Below, in pieces: positions 25,731 through 33,684 of a stretch of DNA of 64,000 bases. This DNA comes from JANYGA01 sp031420415 (GTDB taxonomy: Bacteria > Vulcanimicrobiota > Vulcanimicrobiia > Vulcanimicrobiales > Vulcanimicrobiaceae). The notes under the pieces are model-generated. The model saw only the letters and a list, made by a program, of their open reading frames with translations, searched no databases and was not told where the DNA came from. The translations under genes and the position numbers were made by a program. Position 1 is the stretch's first letter, and the number at the start of each line of letters is the position of its first letter. The stretch lies in the NCBI GenBank assembly GCA_031420415.1, contig JANOMT010000027.1:18472-82471 (forward strand). The letters run 5' to 3'.

Positions 25731-26660
25731 TTACTTCTCGATCGAAAAGAGCGGCTGACCGTACTCGACCGCTTCGCCGTCGGTCACGAAGACCGCGGCA
25801 ACGCGGCCGGGGCCGCCCGATCGAATAGGATTGCGAATACCGAGCGACTCGACATAGGCGAGTTCCCGATCTTCTGCGATCTCGGCGCCGACGGCGACCG
25901 TCGGCCGCGAGAGGCGCACGATGCCCACAAACTCTGCGCGCAACACGTTTGCAACCAGCGCGGCATGCGAGTTCCCGTTGGTCGCAGCGAGCGCGCCGAG
26001 TGTCGGCGCACCGGGCTCGGCTTCCGGCGACGTCACGAGCGGTGCGGCGACGGCGCGCGCCGTGCGGCGTACGTCGATCGTGAGGTCGTCCTCTTCGATG
26101 CGGACGCGTACGAGGCCGGCGGATTCACAAAATTCCGCTGCCGAGCGCAAGCGGTCCAGCGTTTCGTCCCAAGTCACGACTCGGAAGATTCGAGCCGCCA
26201 CGACCGGTATCCGCTGGACGGCCGCCCGCTCCGAGACCGGAAGCGCTTCTAAGAGCGGCTCGAACGACGCATCGATTTCCGCGAGCGGCGCGAGCGCGAA
26301 CGCGCGCTCGTGGAGACGCTCGTGCGGAATCACGAGATCGACTTCTCGGAGCACGAGATCGTCGTATGCCAAAATATCGAGATCGATCGCGCGCGGACCC
26401 CAACGAAACGTCGAGACGCGGCCGAGTTCGGATTCGAGCGTCTTGAGCGCGGCGAGCAAGTCGCGCGGCCCGAGCTCCGTCTCCAAGAGGGCGGCGGCGT
26501 TCACGAAATCGGGCTGCTCGGTGACGCCCCACGCCTTGGTCGCGTAGAGCGATGAGCGCGCGGTCACGTGACCGTAGCGCGCGAGCGCAACGAACGCTGC
26601 CTCGACGTACGTTGCGGGATCGCCCTCGTTCGAGCCGAGGCCGATGCGTGCGAGCGCCAC
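25731..26660 (-). CDS. folK: Fusion of FolK (HPPK) with an AccB-like biotinyl domain lacking the biotin lysine
   Basis: 309 residues from GTG at 26660. Residues 1 to about 150 are 6-hydroxymethyl-7,8-dihydropterin pyrophosphokinase: RIGLGSNEGDP, RSSLYATKAWG, and signature RWGPRAIDLDILAYDDL with the two metal-binding Asp, then VIPHERLHERAFALAPL. Residues about 165-205 (TLDRLRSAAEFCESAGLVRV, then RIEEDDLTIDVRR) match the N-terminal helix-strand region of bacterial BCCP; an Ala/Pro/Thr linker follows; residues about 235-309 form a biotinyl domain ending EAVEYGQPLFSIEK. Where BCCP has EAMKM, this reads ESLGIRNPI, so the biotin-accepting Lys is Gly. An internal GTG near 26175 could also give a free AccB-like product. 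Lies between folB and accC. Confidence 0.88.
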   Translation of the reverse strand: MALARIGLGSNEGDPATYVEAAFVALARYGHVTARSSLYATKAWGVTEQPDFVNAAALLETELGPRDLLAALKTLESELGRVSTFRWGPRAIDLDILAYDDLVLREVDLVIPHERLHERAFALAPLAEIDASFEPLLEALPVSERAAVQRIPVVAARIFRVVTWDETLDRLRSAAEFCESAGLVRVRIEEDDLTIDVRRTARAVAAPLVTSPEAEPGAPTLGALAATNGNSHAALVANVLRAEFVGIVRLSRPTVAVGAEIAEDRELAYVESLGIRNPIRSGGPGRVAAVFVTDGEAVEYGQPLFSIEK

Positions 26661-26662
26661 GC

Positions 26663-27016
26663 TTACGCGCGCGTCGCGTGCAAGCGCACCGACGGCGTCG
26701 CGCCCGCAAGCAATTGGGGTTTACCGATCGTGATCGCCGCCGTCGCGATCCGCGCGTCGGCCATGACCACCCCCAGGATCTCGTCGCCGAGGCGTTCGAG
26801 CAATCGATACGAGTGGTCGCGCACCATCGCGACGATCGTGTCGCGCAGCGCCGCGTAATCGATCGTCTCGGAGAGTACGTCGCTCGCCCGCGCGCTTTGC
26901 AGATCGACCCCGAGCTCGATCTCGATATCGAAAGGCTGCATGTAATCGCGCTCGCCCGGGTTCGCGCCGTGTTTCCCGTACGCGCGAATGCCGCGCACGG
27001 CGATGGTATCCATCAT
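26663..27016 (-). CDS. folB: Dihydroneopterin aldolase
   Basis: 117 residues from ATG at 27016, overlapping the folP stop (ATGATG with TGA). DTIAVRGIRAYGKHGANPGE and the mid-chain DYAALRDTIVAMV are FolB features; the catalytic Glu and Lys positions (GE near the start, TIGKPQ near the end) are visible. Converts dihydroneopterin to hydroxymethyldihydropterin, the substrate of the FolK domain encoded two bases downstream. Confidence 0.95.
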   Translation of the reverse strand: MMDTIAVRGIRAYGKHGANPGERDYMQPFDIEIELGVDLQSARASDVLSETIDYAALRDTIVAMVRDHSYRLLERLGDEILGVVMADARIATAAITIGKPQLLAGATPSVRLHATRA

Positions 27017-27843
27017 GGTTTCTCCAGCCAGGTTTGGGGTCGCCATCCGCGCACGATCGCATCGCTCACGCGCACGACATCGGTCATCGCGGCAACGTCG
27101 TGCACGCGAACGATATCGATGCCCGCTGCGATCGCGAGGGCGACGGTCGCGGCCGTCCCATAGGTTCGCTCGCCCGGGTCGCGTCCCGTTAGTTTGCCGA
27201 TCGTCGATTTACGCGACGTGCCGAGCAACGTCGGAAACCCGAGTGAGACGAGTCGATCGAGCGCTGCGAGCAACGCGAGATTCTGATCGGGTGTCTTGCC
27301 GAAACCGATACCGGGATCGACGATCACGCGATCGGGCGCGATGCCCGCGCGAACGGCACGTTCGGCTTGACGCTCGAGCGATTCGAGCACCTCGTCCACG
27401 ACGTCGCCCGTGCCTGGTTCGTGGCGATTGTGCATCACCACGATGGGGACGTCGTGCGCGACCGCGCATGCGAGCAACGCGTCATCGAAACCCCAGATCG
27501 AATTGAGCAAATCGGCGCCATTCTCGAAGGCTTCCGCGAAGACGTCGGGCTTGTACGTATCGATCGAGAGGACGGTAGCGGGTCGTGCGTCGCGCAGTCC
27601 GCGCACGACCGGCAACAGGCGGCGACGCTCTTCACTCGCGTCGATCGGCGTGTGACCCGGGCGCGTCGATTCCGCGCCGATATCGAGGAGGTCCGCACCC
27701 GCGTCGAGCAACGCGCAGCCGCGTTCGATCGCGTCGCACGGATCGACTCGCCCGTCGCCTGAAAACGAATCCGGCGTCGCGTTGACGATCCCCATTACGA
27801 ACGTGCGCGTACCCCACGCGAACGTCGTTCCGCGAAGCGTCAT
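27013..27843 (-). CDS. folP: Dihydropteroate synthase
   Basis: 276 residues from ATG at 27843, ten bases after the folC stop; the open frame begins at 27879 inside folC. Motifs: FVMGIVNATPDSFSGDG, LLDIGAESTRPGH and the late RVHDV. Joins hydroxymethyldihydropterin pyrophosphate with para-aminobenzoate. Also has the DPGIGFGKTPDQN segment. Identification certain. Confidence 0.96.
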   Translation of the reverse strand: MTLRGTTFAWGTRTFVMGIVNATPDSFSGDGRVDPCDAIERGCALLDAGADLLDIGAESTRPGHTPIDASEERRRLLPVVRGLRDARPATVLSIDTYKPDVFAEAFENGADLLNSIWGFDDALLACAVAHDVPIVVMHNRHEPGTGDVVDEVLESLERQAERAVRAGIAPDRVIVDPGIGFGKTPDQNLALLAALDRLVSLGFPTLLGTSRKSTIGKLTGRDPGERTYGTAATVALAIAAGIDIVRVHDVAAMTDVVRVSDAIVRGWRPQTWLEKP

Positions 27844-27853
27844 CACGCCGCGC

Positions 27854-29173
27854 TTAGCGACGCGTACGCTCGACGACATGTTCGAGCCACCACGCCCGCA
27901 GGATCGCGGGGACGAATGTCGAGCCCGTCACGACGACGACGTGCGACCCATCGGCGTGTCGCCGCGCGACTGCGAGTGCTTCGATGGGATCGGCGATGGT
28001 GCGCGCCGTGACGCCTGCATTCGATGCGATATTCGCGAGACGTTGTGGCCGTTCGGCCGTGCGTCCCGGCGTATCGAAGGACGTGAAGATGAACGTCGCC
28101 GGCAGATCGAACCAGATAGCCAAAATCGCGGCGGCATCTTTGGTTTCGCCGATCCCGACGACGAAGAGAAAGCGTCGATCGGGAAAGGTTTCGCGCAAGG
28201 CTTCTGCGAGCGATGCGGCTTTGTCGGGATTGTGCGCGACGTCGAAAATCACGCTCGGAAAGCCCGGAAAGAATTCCATGCGTCCGGGAATGACGAGTTG
28301 CGCGAAGGCACGTTCGATCGCGCCCCGCGAAGGCCGCAACTCCGCACGGAGTTGCTCGAGTGCGACGATCGCCGTCGTCGCGTTGCGTTGCTGGAACCGC
28401 CCGAGCACGGGAAGGTCGAGCTCGTACGTATCGTGCGCCGTCGTCACCGCGAACGACTGCCGATAGGGTTCGCTCGGACGCGCGACGATCGTCGCCACGT
28501 CGGAGACGCCGATGAACGGCGCGCCGACACGCGCACACGTCGCCTCGATCATCTCGCGCGCTTCGGTGACGGCATCGGAGACCAGCGGCACGCCGGGCTT
28601 CGCGATCCCCGATTTATCGCGCGCGATCAGGGCGGGCGTATCGCCGAGTAACTCGGTGTGGTCGAGGCCGACGTTCGTGATGACCGAAACCTCGGGTTGG
28701 ACGAGATTCGTGCCGTCGAGCGTGCCACCGATGCCGACTTCGATTGCCGCAATATCGACGTTCTCGCGCGCGAAATAGGCGAATGCGAGTGCGAGCGTCG
28801 TCTCGTAAAACGACGGCCGACCGAACTCGTGCATCGTCGCATCGATCGCACCCAACATCTCGCCCAGGAGATCGCCGAACGCTTCTTCGGAGATGGCGAC
28901 GCCGTCGATCCGCGCGCGCTCCGTCATCGAGACGAGATGCGGCTTCGTGTGCAGCCCCGTGCGTTTGCCACTCGCGGTGAGCGCCGCTGCAATCATCGTC
29001 GCCGTCGACCCTTTTCCGCTCGTGCCACCGACGTGCACCGTCGGATACTGCAAATGCGGGTTGCCGAGATGGCCGAGCAGTGCCGCCATGCGCGCGAGGC
29101 GATGCGGGACCGCGCGCGAGATCGTTTCGTTGATCGTGCCGAGCAAATACGCAGTCGCGCGTTCGTACGTCAT
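27854..29173 (-). CDS. folC: Folylpolyglutamate synthase / dihydrofolate synthase
   Basis: 439 residues, Mur-ligase fold. P-loop HVGGTSGKGSTATMIAAAL near residue 48; the expected TKPHLVSMTERARI (substrate loop), VGIGGTLDGTNLV and the late DVAHNPDKAASLAEAL (family signature H-N-P). Adds glutamate to dihydropteroate and folates. First gene of the folC-folP-folB-folK set. Confidence 0.96.
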   Translation of the reverse strand: MTYERATAYLLGTINETISRAVPHRLARMAALLGHLGNPHLQYPTVHVGGTSGKGSTATMIAAALTASGKRTGLHTKPHLVSMTERARIDGVAISEEAFGDLLGEMLGAIDATMHEFGRPSFYETTLALAFAYFARENVDIAAIEVGIGGTLDGTNLVQPEVSVITNVGLDHTELLGDTPALIARDKSGIAKPGVPLVSDAVTEAREMIEATCARVGAPFIGVSDVATIVARPSEPYRQSFAVTTAHDTYELDLPVLGRFQQRNATTAIVALEQLRAELRPSRGAIERAFAQLVIPGRMEFFPGFPSVIFDVAHNPDKAASLAEALRETFPDRRFLFVVGIGETKDAAAILAIWFDLPATFIFTSFDTPGRTAERPQRLANIASNAGVTARTIADPIEALAVARRHADGSHVVVVTGSTFVPAILRAWWLEHVVERTRR

Positions 29174-29179
29174 CGTATC

Positions 29180-29662
29180 TCAGCCGTCGATGACGCGATT
29201 CGCGAGGAGATCGAGCGCGTGCGGTAATGCCGGTAAGAGCACGGCGAGCGTTTCGCGCACGGCCTTGGGGCTGCCGGGAAGATTGACGATGAGCGTCGTG
29301 CCGCGCACGCCCGCAACCGCGCGAGAGAGCATCGCCGTTTTGACGAAAGCGGCGGACGCCGCGCGCATCGCTTCGGCGATTCCCGGCACTTCATAATCGA
29401 GGACACCCGAGGTTGCCTGCGGCGTGCGATCCCGGGGCCCGATGCCCGTGCCGCCACTGGTGAGAACGAGAGGCACGCGCATGCGATCGGCGAGATCGAT
29501 GAGCTCGGCCTGCAGCGCGGCCGCGTCGTCGGGCAAGATGCGTTCGTGCACGATCGCGTAGTCGCTACCGAGCACCTCGGCGATGACGGGAATACACGCA
29601 TCGGGCCGCGTGCCCGCAGCCGCACGATCGGAGAGAACGATGACGGCGAGATCGCGTATCAT
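29180..29662 (-). CDS. mog: Molybdopterin adenylyltransferase (MogA/MoaB family)
   Basis: 160 residues: VIVLSDRAAAGTRPDACIPV at the start, LTSGGTGIGPRDRTPQAT (the molybdopterin-binding SGGTG...RD-x-T motif) and LIVNLPGSPKAVRE. Activates molybdopterin before metal insertion. ATG overlaps the moaC stop. Whether it is MogA or MoaB by function cannot be decided by sequence. A moeA gene lies elsewhere in this window (55522-56817). Confidence 0.93.
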   Translation of the reverse strand: MIRDLAVIVLSDRAAAGTRPDACIPVIAEVLGSDYAIVHERILPDDAAALQAELIDLADRMRVPLVLTSGGTGIGPRDRTPQATSGVLDYEVPGIAEAMRAASAAFVKTAMLSRAVAGVRGTTLIVNLPGSPKAVRETLAVLLPALPHALDLLANRVIDG

Positions 29663-30234
29663 CGTGCGTCGTCCGCCGTCGCGCTCGCAAAATCAGCGGC
29701 GCGCCAAAGGCCACTCTTTCCACCGGATTTTTCGAGCAGCCGCACGGATTCGATCGCAATGCCTTTATCGAGCGACTTCGTCATGTCGTAAATCGTGAGC
29801 GCCGCGATCGATGCCGCGACCATCGCTTCCATCTCGACGCCGGTTTGCGCGACCGTGCGCGCGATCGCATCGATGCGCAGCATCACGGGTGAAGTCCACG
29901 CAAAGGTGACATCGACGCTCGCGAGCGGCAACGGATGCGCGAGCGGAATGAGCGTCGCCGTCTGCTTTGCGGCGAGAATGCCCGCAATCTGCGCGGCTGA
30001 GAACGCATCGCCTTTCGCAAGCGTCGCGGCACGAAGCGCATCGGCACTCGTCTGCGTCATCCGCACGTGCGCGCACGCGTGCGCGACGCGCGCCGTCGTT
30101 GCCTTCGCGCCGACGTCGACCATCGCGACGCCCCCATCGGGACGCACGTGAGAGGGCCGCGTGGCGGACGACTCGAGATCGGAGATTAGCGCAGGCTCGG
30201 CGTCGTGGGTTTGCCCGCTTGGAAGCGCAGCCAC
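29659..30234 (-). CDS. moaC: Cyclic pyranopterin monophosphate synthase
   Basis: Second step of molybdenum-cofactor synthesis. About 191 residues; MVDVGAKATTARVA near residue 38, IPLAHPLPLASVDV, and the signature TGVEMEAMVAASIAALTIYD MTKS region, ending RLLEKSGGKSGLW. The ATG at 30234 adds about 30 residues not seen in most MoaC and overlaps the preceding membrane-protein gene by 49 bases; GTG at 30147 is the alternative but starts slightly inside the conserved region. Confidence 0.93.
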   Translation of the reverse strand: MAALPSGQTHDAEPALISDLESSATRPSHVRPDGGVAMVDVGAKATTARVAHACAHVRMTQTSADALRAATLAKGDAFSAAQIAGILAAKQTATLIPLAHPLPLASVDVTFAWTSPVMLRIDAIARTVAQTGVEMEAMVAASIAALTIYDMTKSLDKGIAIESVRLLEKSGGKSGLWRAADFASATADDAR

Positions 30235-30359
30235 ACGAGTGAGAGCGCCGCGAGGATTTCAAAGAGGACGAAATGCTTGAGGTGGTGCGGCGGCGCGACG
30301 ATGTAATACAGCCCGACGAGAGCGAAGACGACGGCGAGACCGATGGCGGCGAATTTCAT
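30186..30359 (-). CDS. Small membrane protein, unknown
   Basis: 57 residues from ATG at 30359, overlapping the uppP stop (ATGA). Two hydrophobic segments (AAIGLAVVFALVGLYYIV and FVLFEILAALSLVWL) separated by APPHHLKH, a His-rich turn. No family recognised. Its 3' end overlaps the moaC start by 49 bases, so either moaC starts later or the two are coupled. The two-helix hairpin and tight packing support a real gene. Confidence 0.6.
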   Translation of the reverse strand: MKFAAIGLAVVFALVGLYYIVAPPHHLKHFVLFEILAALSLVWLRFQAGKPTTPSLR

Positions 30360-31198
30360 GCGATGACCTTTGTGAGTGTGAGTGCGAGACATACGGACCC
30401 GAAGATGAGGCAGTACCAGCCGAATGGCCGCAAATCATTGCCGTGGAAATATCGGACGAGGAAAGCGACCGAGGCATAGGCGCAGATTCCGGCGAGCAGG
30501 CCACCGACTGCGGCCTGCGCGAGGACGGCTTGCGAACCCGGGGCGAAGAGTTGCGGCACCTCGAGCGCCGATGCGGCGAATATGACGGGCGTGGCGAGCA
30601 AGAACGAGTAGCGCGCCGCGTCTTCGTGCGTGAGCCCGAGCAACAGGCCTGCGACGATCGACGAGCCGGAGCGCGAGATGCCGGGGAAGAGCGCTGCCCC
30701 TTGCGCGATGCCGACCTTCGCCCCGTCGGACCACGCGATCGTCGGTAACGCGCGCTCGCCCGTCGAGCGGCGACGTAGCGCTTCTCCCGCGAACATAATG
30801 AACGCGTTCACGATCAAGAAACCCGAGACGAGTGCGCTCGAACCGAAGAACGCCCGCACGGGCTTTTCGAGAAAGACGCCGAGGAGCGCCACGGGGATGG
30901 TGCCCACGATGAGCAGCCAGCCGACGCGTTCGTCGGGATCGCTCGAGAGATTGCCGCGCGCGATGCTCGCGACGAGCGCGCGCACGATGCGCACCCAATC
31001 CGCGCGATAATAAACGATCAGCGCGATCGCCGTGCCGAGATGCAAAGCGACGACGAAGGACAGAAACGTCGGATCGCTACGATCGATCTTCCACCGCAAG
31101 AGCGACGGCACGAGCACCGTGTGGCCGAGGCTCGAAATCGGGAAAAGTTCGCTGACGCCTTGCAACACCGCAAGGATCATCGCCTGAAGCCAGGTCAT
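30356..31198 (-). CDS. uppP: Undecaprenyl-diphosphatase
   Basis: Recycles the lipid carrier of cell-wall synthesis. 280 residues with eight or so membrane helices; the two family motifs are present: QGVSELFPISSLGHTVL (E-x-P-x-S-S-x-G-H) and ALFPGISRSGSSIVAGLLLG. First gene of the long collinear string down to 14978. UppP/BacA overproduction is known to give bacitracin tolerance. Confidence 0.95.
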   Translation of the reverse strand: MTWLQAMILAVLQGVSELFPISSLGHTVLVPSLLRWKIDRSDPTFLSFVVALHLGTAIALIVYYRADWVRIVRALVASIARGNLSSDPDERVGWLLIVGTIPVALLGVFLEKPVRAFFGSSALVSGFLIVNAFIMFAGEALRRRSTGERALPTIAWSDGAKVGIAQGAALFPGISRSGSSIVAGLLLGLTHEDAARYSFLLATPVIFAASALEVPQLFAPGSQAVLAQAAVGGLLAGICAYASVAFLVRYFHGNDLRPFGWYCLIFGSVCLALTLTKVIA

Positions 31199-31232
31199 CG
31201 TCGCCGATCGTTTTCCATCGCGGAAATTGGGG

Positions 31233-32027
31233 TTACTGTCCCGTGAAGTCGACTCGGAAGAGATACGAGCCCGCGGTTTTGACGCAGCTTACGATCTCGG
31301 GCGAGTAGGTGCTCGCGCGAGCGGCACGTTTGGCGGCTTCGTCGAGGGAGGGATTGCCAGCCGACTTGCTGAGCTCGACGCTCGTCACGTGGCCCGCTGC
31401 ATCGAGAGTGACCTTGATCGCAGCGCTTCCGACAGCACCTTGCTGACGGGCGACTTCCGGATATTCAGCTTCCGCTGCGTTGACCGTCGTTGCATCCGCA
31501 TTCGGAACGGCGCAGGCGGGTTTCGGAGCGGGCGTTGCCGTCGGGGCCGGTGTACTTGCGGGGGTTGCAGGAACGCCCGTCGCCGCTGGTGCCGAGGTTG
31601 CCGCGACGGCGGGTGCCGAGGCGACGTTACCCTGCGGCACGCCGTTTTGGCTCCCGACCTTGGGCGCGACGTATTGTTTTTCCGACGACGCGCTCTTGGC
31701 ATTCGAGGTCGTCTTCGGCGGATTGACCTTGAGCTTGACCTGCGGTGGGGGATTGGTTTGCTTGACCGGGGGCGGCGTGCTCTTTGGCGGCGGCGTCGGT
31801 GGCGGCGTGGGTGTAGGCGGCGGCGGCGTTGGGACGCGGACCTTGATTTTCTTGGTCAGTGACACTTTTTCAGGCTCCGCTTTATCGGCCGCACGTTGTT
31901 TGAGGCCGAAGAACGGCAAGACGACGATGTGGACCAAAAGCGAGATGAGAAACGCGTAGCCGAGAAAAGAGCGTAAGCGGACCACCGGACGCTTCGGTGC
32001 CGGTGGCGGCGTGATCGGTGCGGTCAT
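31233..32027 (-). CDS. TonB energy transducer
   Basis: 264 residues: N-terminal membrane helix (FLGYAFLISLLVHIVVLPFFG), Pro-rich periplasmic linker (repeats of TPPP and PPP-K), C-terminal TonB domain with YPEVARQQGAVGSAAIKVTL and VTSVELSKSAGNPSLDEAA, ending SYLFRVDFTGQ. Couples the proton-motive force, through ExbB/ExbD encoded immediately upstream, to outer-membrane transporters, which implies an outer membrane. Ends 34 bases before uppP. Confidence 0.93.
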   Translation of the reverse strand: MTAPITPPPAPKRPVVRLRSFLGYAFLISLLVHIVVLPFFGLKQRAADKAEPEKVSLTKKIKVRVPTPPPPTPTPPPTPPPKSTPPPVKQTNPPPQVKLKVNPPKTTSNAKSASSEKQYVAPKVGSQNGVPQGNVASAPAVAATSAPAATGVPATPASTPAPTATPAPKPACAVPNADATTVNAAEAEYPEVARQQGAVGSAAIKVTLDAAGHVTSVELSKSAGNPSLDEAAKRAARASTYSPEIVSCVKTAGSYLFRVDFTGQ

Positions 32028-32441
32028 TTAATTCTTGGCACCATCGGTTTTATTGGCGAGGCCGAAGTTCGTCAGATCTTCTTTTTTTGCCGCATCCATC
32101 ACCTGGAGGATGGTGCCGTAGTTCGCTTTGGGATCCGCCTTGATGATCACGCTCGTATAGATGTGATTGGTCTGGTCCTGAAGCGTTTTGAAAACCGCCG
32201 GCGCGCCCGCGATATCCGTCGTATTCGATCCGATTTGAATGTGCGACTTCGCATCGATGTAGACGATGATCTGCGAGTCTTTGACCTTTTCGGCGTTGTG
32301 GGCGCCGGGAAGATGCGGCTCTTTGGTGACCGATGCGAGGATGATAAAGATGATCAGGAGGACCAGCAACACGTCCGTGAAGGGCGTGATATTGATCGTC
32401 GACATGACGTCGTCTTCGCCTTGTTGCGTTGCGACGGCCAT
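32028..32441 (-). CDS. ExbD/TolR-family biopolymer transport protein (second copy)
   Basis: 137 residues: short cytoplasmic N-terminus with MSTINITPFTDVLLVLLIIF, a single helix carrying the conserved Asp that conducts protons (TPFTDV), then a periplasmic domain (VYIDAKSHIQIG..., TVIIKADPKANYGTILQVMD type). One base separates it from tonB and one from the first exbD. The two ExbD copies differ in their periplasmic parts. Confidence 0.93.
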   Translation of the reverse strand: MAVATQQGEDDVMSTINITPFTDVLLVLLIIFIILASVTKEPHLPGAHNAEKVKDSQIIVYIDAKSHIQIGSNTTDIAGAPAVFKTLQDQTNHIYTSVIIKADPKANYGTILQVMDAAKKEDLTNFGLANKTDGAKN

Positions 32442-32442
32442 A

Positions 32443-32853
32443 CTACGACGTCACGAATCCGACGTCGTCGAGGTTCGCTTCTTTCGCCGCATCGAGAATG
32501 CGGATGATCGTCCCGTACGGAGCTTTCGCATCCGAGGTGATCGACACGTGAAGCTTCCCGCGCTTGGCGACCGTCTGGGCCAGGATGCCGTAGATCGACG
32601 TATCGTTCGCCTTGGTGTTATCCACGAAGATGACGCCCTTGTCGTTGACTTCGATGTCGATCGTTTTCTTGTTATCTTGCTGCGTATTGGCCGGATTGTT
32701 TTTGTTCGGCAGCTCTTTTTGAAAGCCGGGCGGCGTGACGAGCGCTGCGAGCAGCATGAAAATAATGAGCAAAACCAACAACACATCCGTGAACGGGGTG
32801 ATGTTGATCTCGGCCATGACTTCATCGTCTTGGCTAGCCGAGATGAGCGACAT
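32443..32853 (-). CDS. ExbD/TolR-family biopolymer transport protein (first copy)
   Basis: 136 residues, same layout as the neighbouring copy: MAEINITPFTDVLLVLLIIF helix with the proton-conducting Asp, then a periplasmic domain ending LHVSITSDAKAPYGTIIRIL. Lies 9 bases after exbB. Two exbD genes in one tonB system are seen in several phyla and may form heteromeric ExbD dimers. Confidence 0.93.
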   Translation of the reverse strand: MSLISASQDDEVMAEINITPFTDVLLVLLIIFMLLAALVTPPGFQKELPNKNNPANTQQDNKKTIDIEVNDKGVIFVDNTKANDTSIYGILAQTVAKRGKLHVSITSDAKAPYGTIIRILDAAKEANLDDVGFVTS

Positions 32854-32862
32854 GCGCTCGGC

Positions 32863-33564
32863 CTACTTAACGGCGGCGGGAGCCGCTGCCGGACTGCCGG
32901 CGCCGACGGGCTGATAGAGATCGGTCGGAATCGGCTCGCCAGCGTTGTGAAAGTGCAAGATCTCCGCGAGTTGATTGGCCGAAACGATCATCTCTTGGTT
33001 ATACGCTTTGATGCGCGTCTTGAAGTAATTGAAGAACACGACCGAGACGACGGCGACGAAGAGGCCGGCGGCCGTGGTAACGAGCGCTTCACCGACGCCG
33101 GCGGCCACGACGGCTGGGGTCGAGTTCCCCTTGAGGGCGATATCGTTGAAGGCATGAATGATTCCTGAGACGGTGCCCAAGAGGCCGACGAAGGGTGCGA
33201 CGACGGCGATGGTTCCGATAACCCCCAGATTACGCTCCAAGGTGTTGAGGTTCTCCATCAAGGCAATCGAGAGCGCGTCGGTAATGTCGGCGCGCGTCTT
33301 CGTTCCGCGATGGAGACCGAAAGCGAGGATACGCGGGAGCATGCCCTTGTTCTCTTCGCAGATCTTGATCGCGCCGGTCATATCGTCGGATGCAATCTTC
33401 TGCCCGAGCGTGCGCAAGAGCGCGCGGCTATCACCATGCTGTTGCGAGAAAAACACGAGCCGTTCGATCACGATGGCCACGGCGACGACCGACATCAGGA
33501 TCAGGACGATCATGACGATCCCGCCCTGCTTGATAAGTTCTACGAAGCCACTAAAGAAATCCAC
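32863..33564 (-). CDS. ExbB/TolQ/MotA-family proton channel protein
   Basis: 233 residues with three helices: GGIVMIVLILMSVVAVAIVI at the N-terminus, then NLGVIGTIAVVAPFVGLLGTVSGI and AAGVGEALVTTAAGLFVAVV, the family's signature core. Forms the pentameric channel around ExbD. First gene of exbB-exbD-exbD-tonB. The 120 bases upstream hold a hairpin (33640-33661) but no clear promoter. Confidence 0.94.
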   Translation of the reverse strand: MDFFSGFVELIKQGGIVMIVLILMSVVAVAIVIERLVFFSQQHGDSRALLRTLGQKIASDDMTGAIKICEENKGMLPRILAFGLHRGTKTRADITDALSIALMENLNTLERNLGVIGTIAVVAPFVGLLGTVSGIIHAFNDIALKGNSTPAVVAAGVGEALVTTAAGLFVAVVSVVFFNYFKTRIKAYNQEMIVSANQLAEILHFHNAGEPIPTDLYQPVGAGSPAAAPAAVK

Positions 33565-33639
33565 GCTGGTGCGCCGCCTCCGAAAAAGCCAAAAAAAGTT
33601 GCCTAGGGACGAATCGAATCGTTGCCGAGGACCCGTCGC

Positions 33640-33661
33640 GGTACGGGGGGTTGTACCCCGT
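33640..33661. other. Hairpin between the TPR gene and exbB
   Basis: Inverted repeat GGTAC (33640-33644) / GTACC (33653-33657), with an alternative ACGGGG/CCCCGT pairing, followed on the plus strand by TTTTC. On the minus strand, where the flanking genes are read, no U-run follows, so it is a weak terminator candidate for the TPR gene at best. Confidence 0.3.
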
Positions 33662-33684
33662 TTTCGCTTATTCCTCGGCCGTCG

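Noticed and set aside
33640..33661. Intrinsic terminator between exbB and the TPR gene
   Set aside because: The U-run follows on the plus strand only, whereas both genes are on the minus strand.
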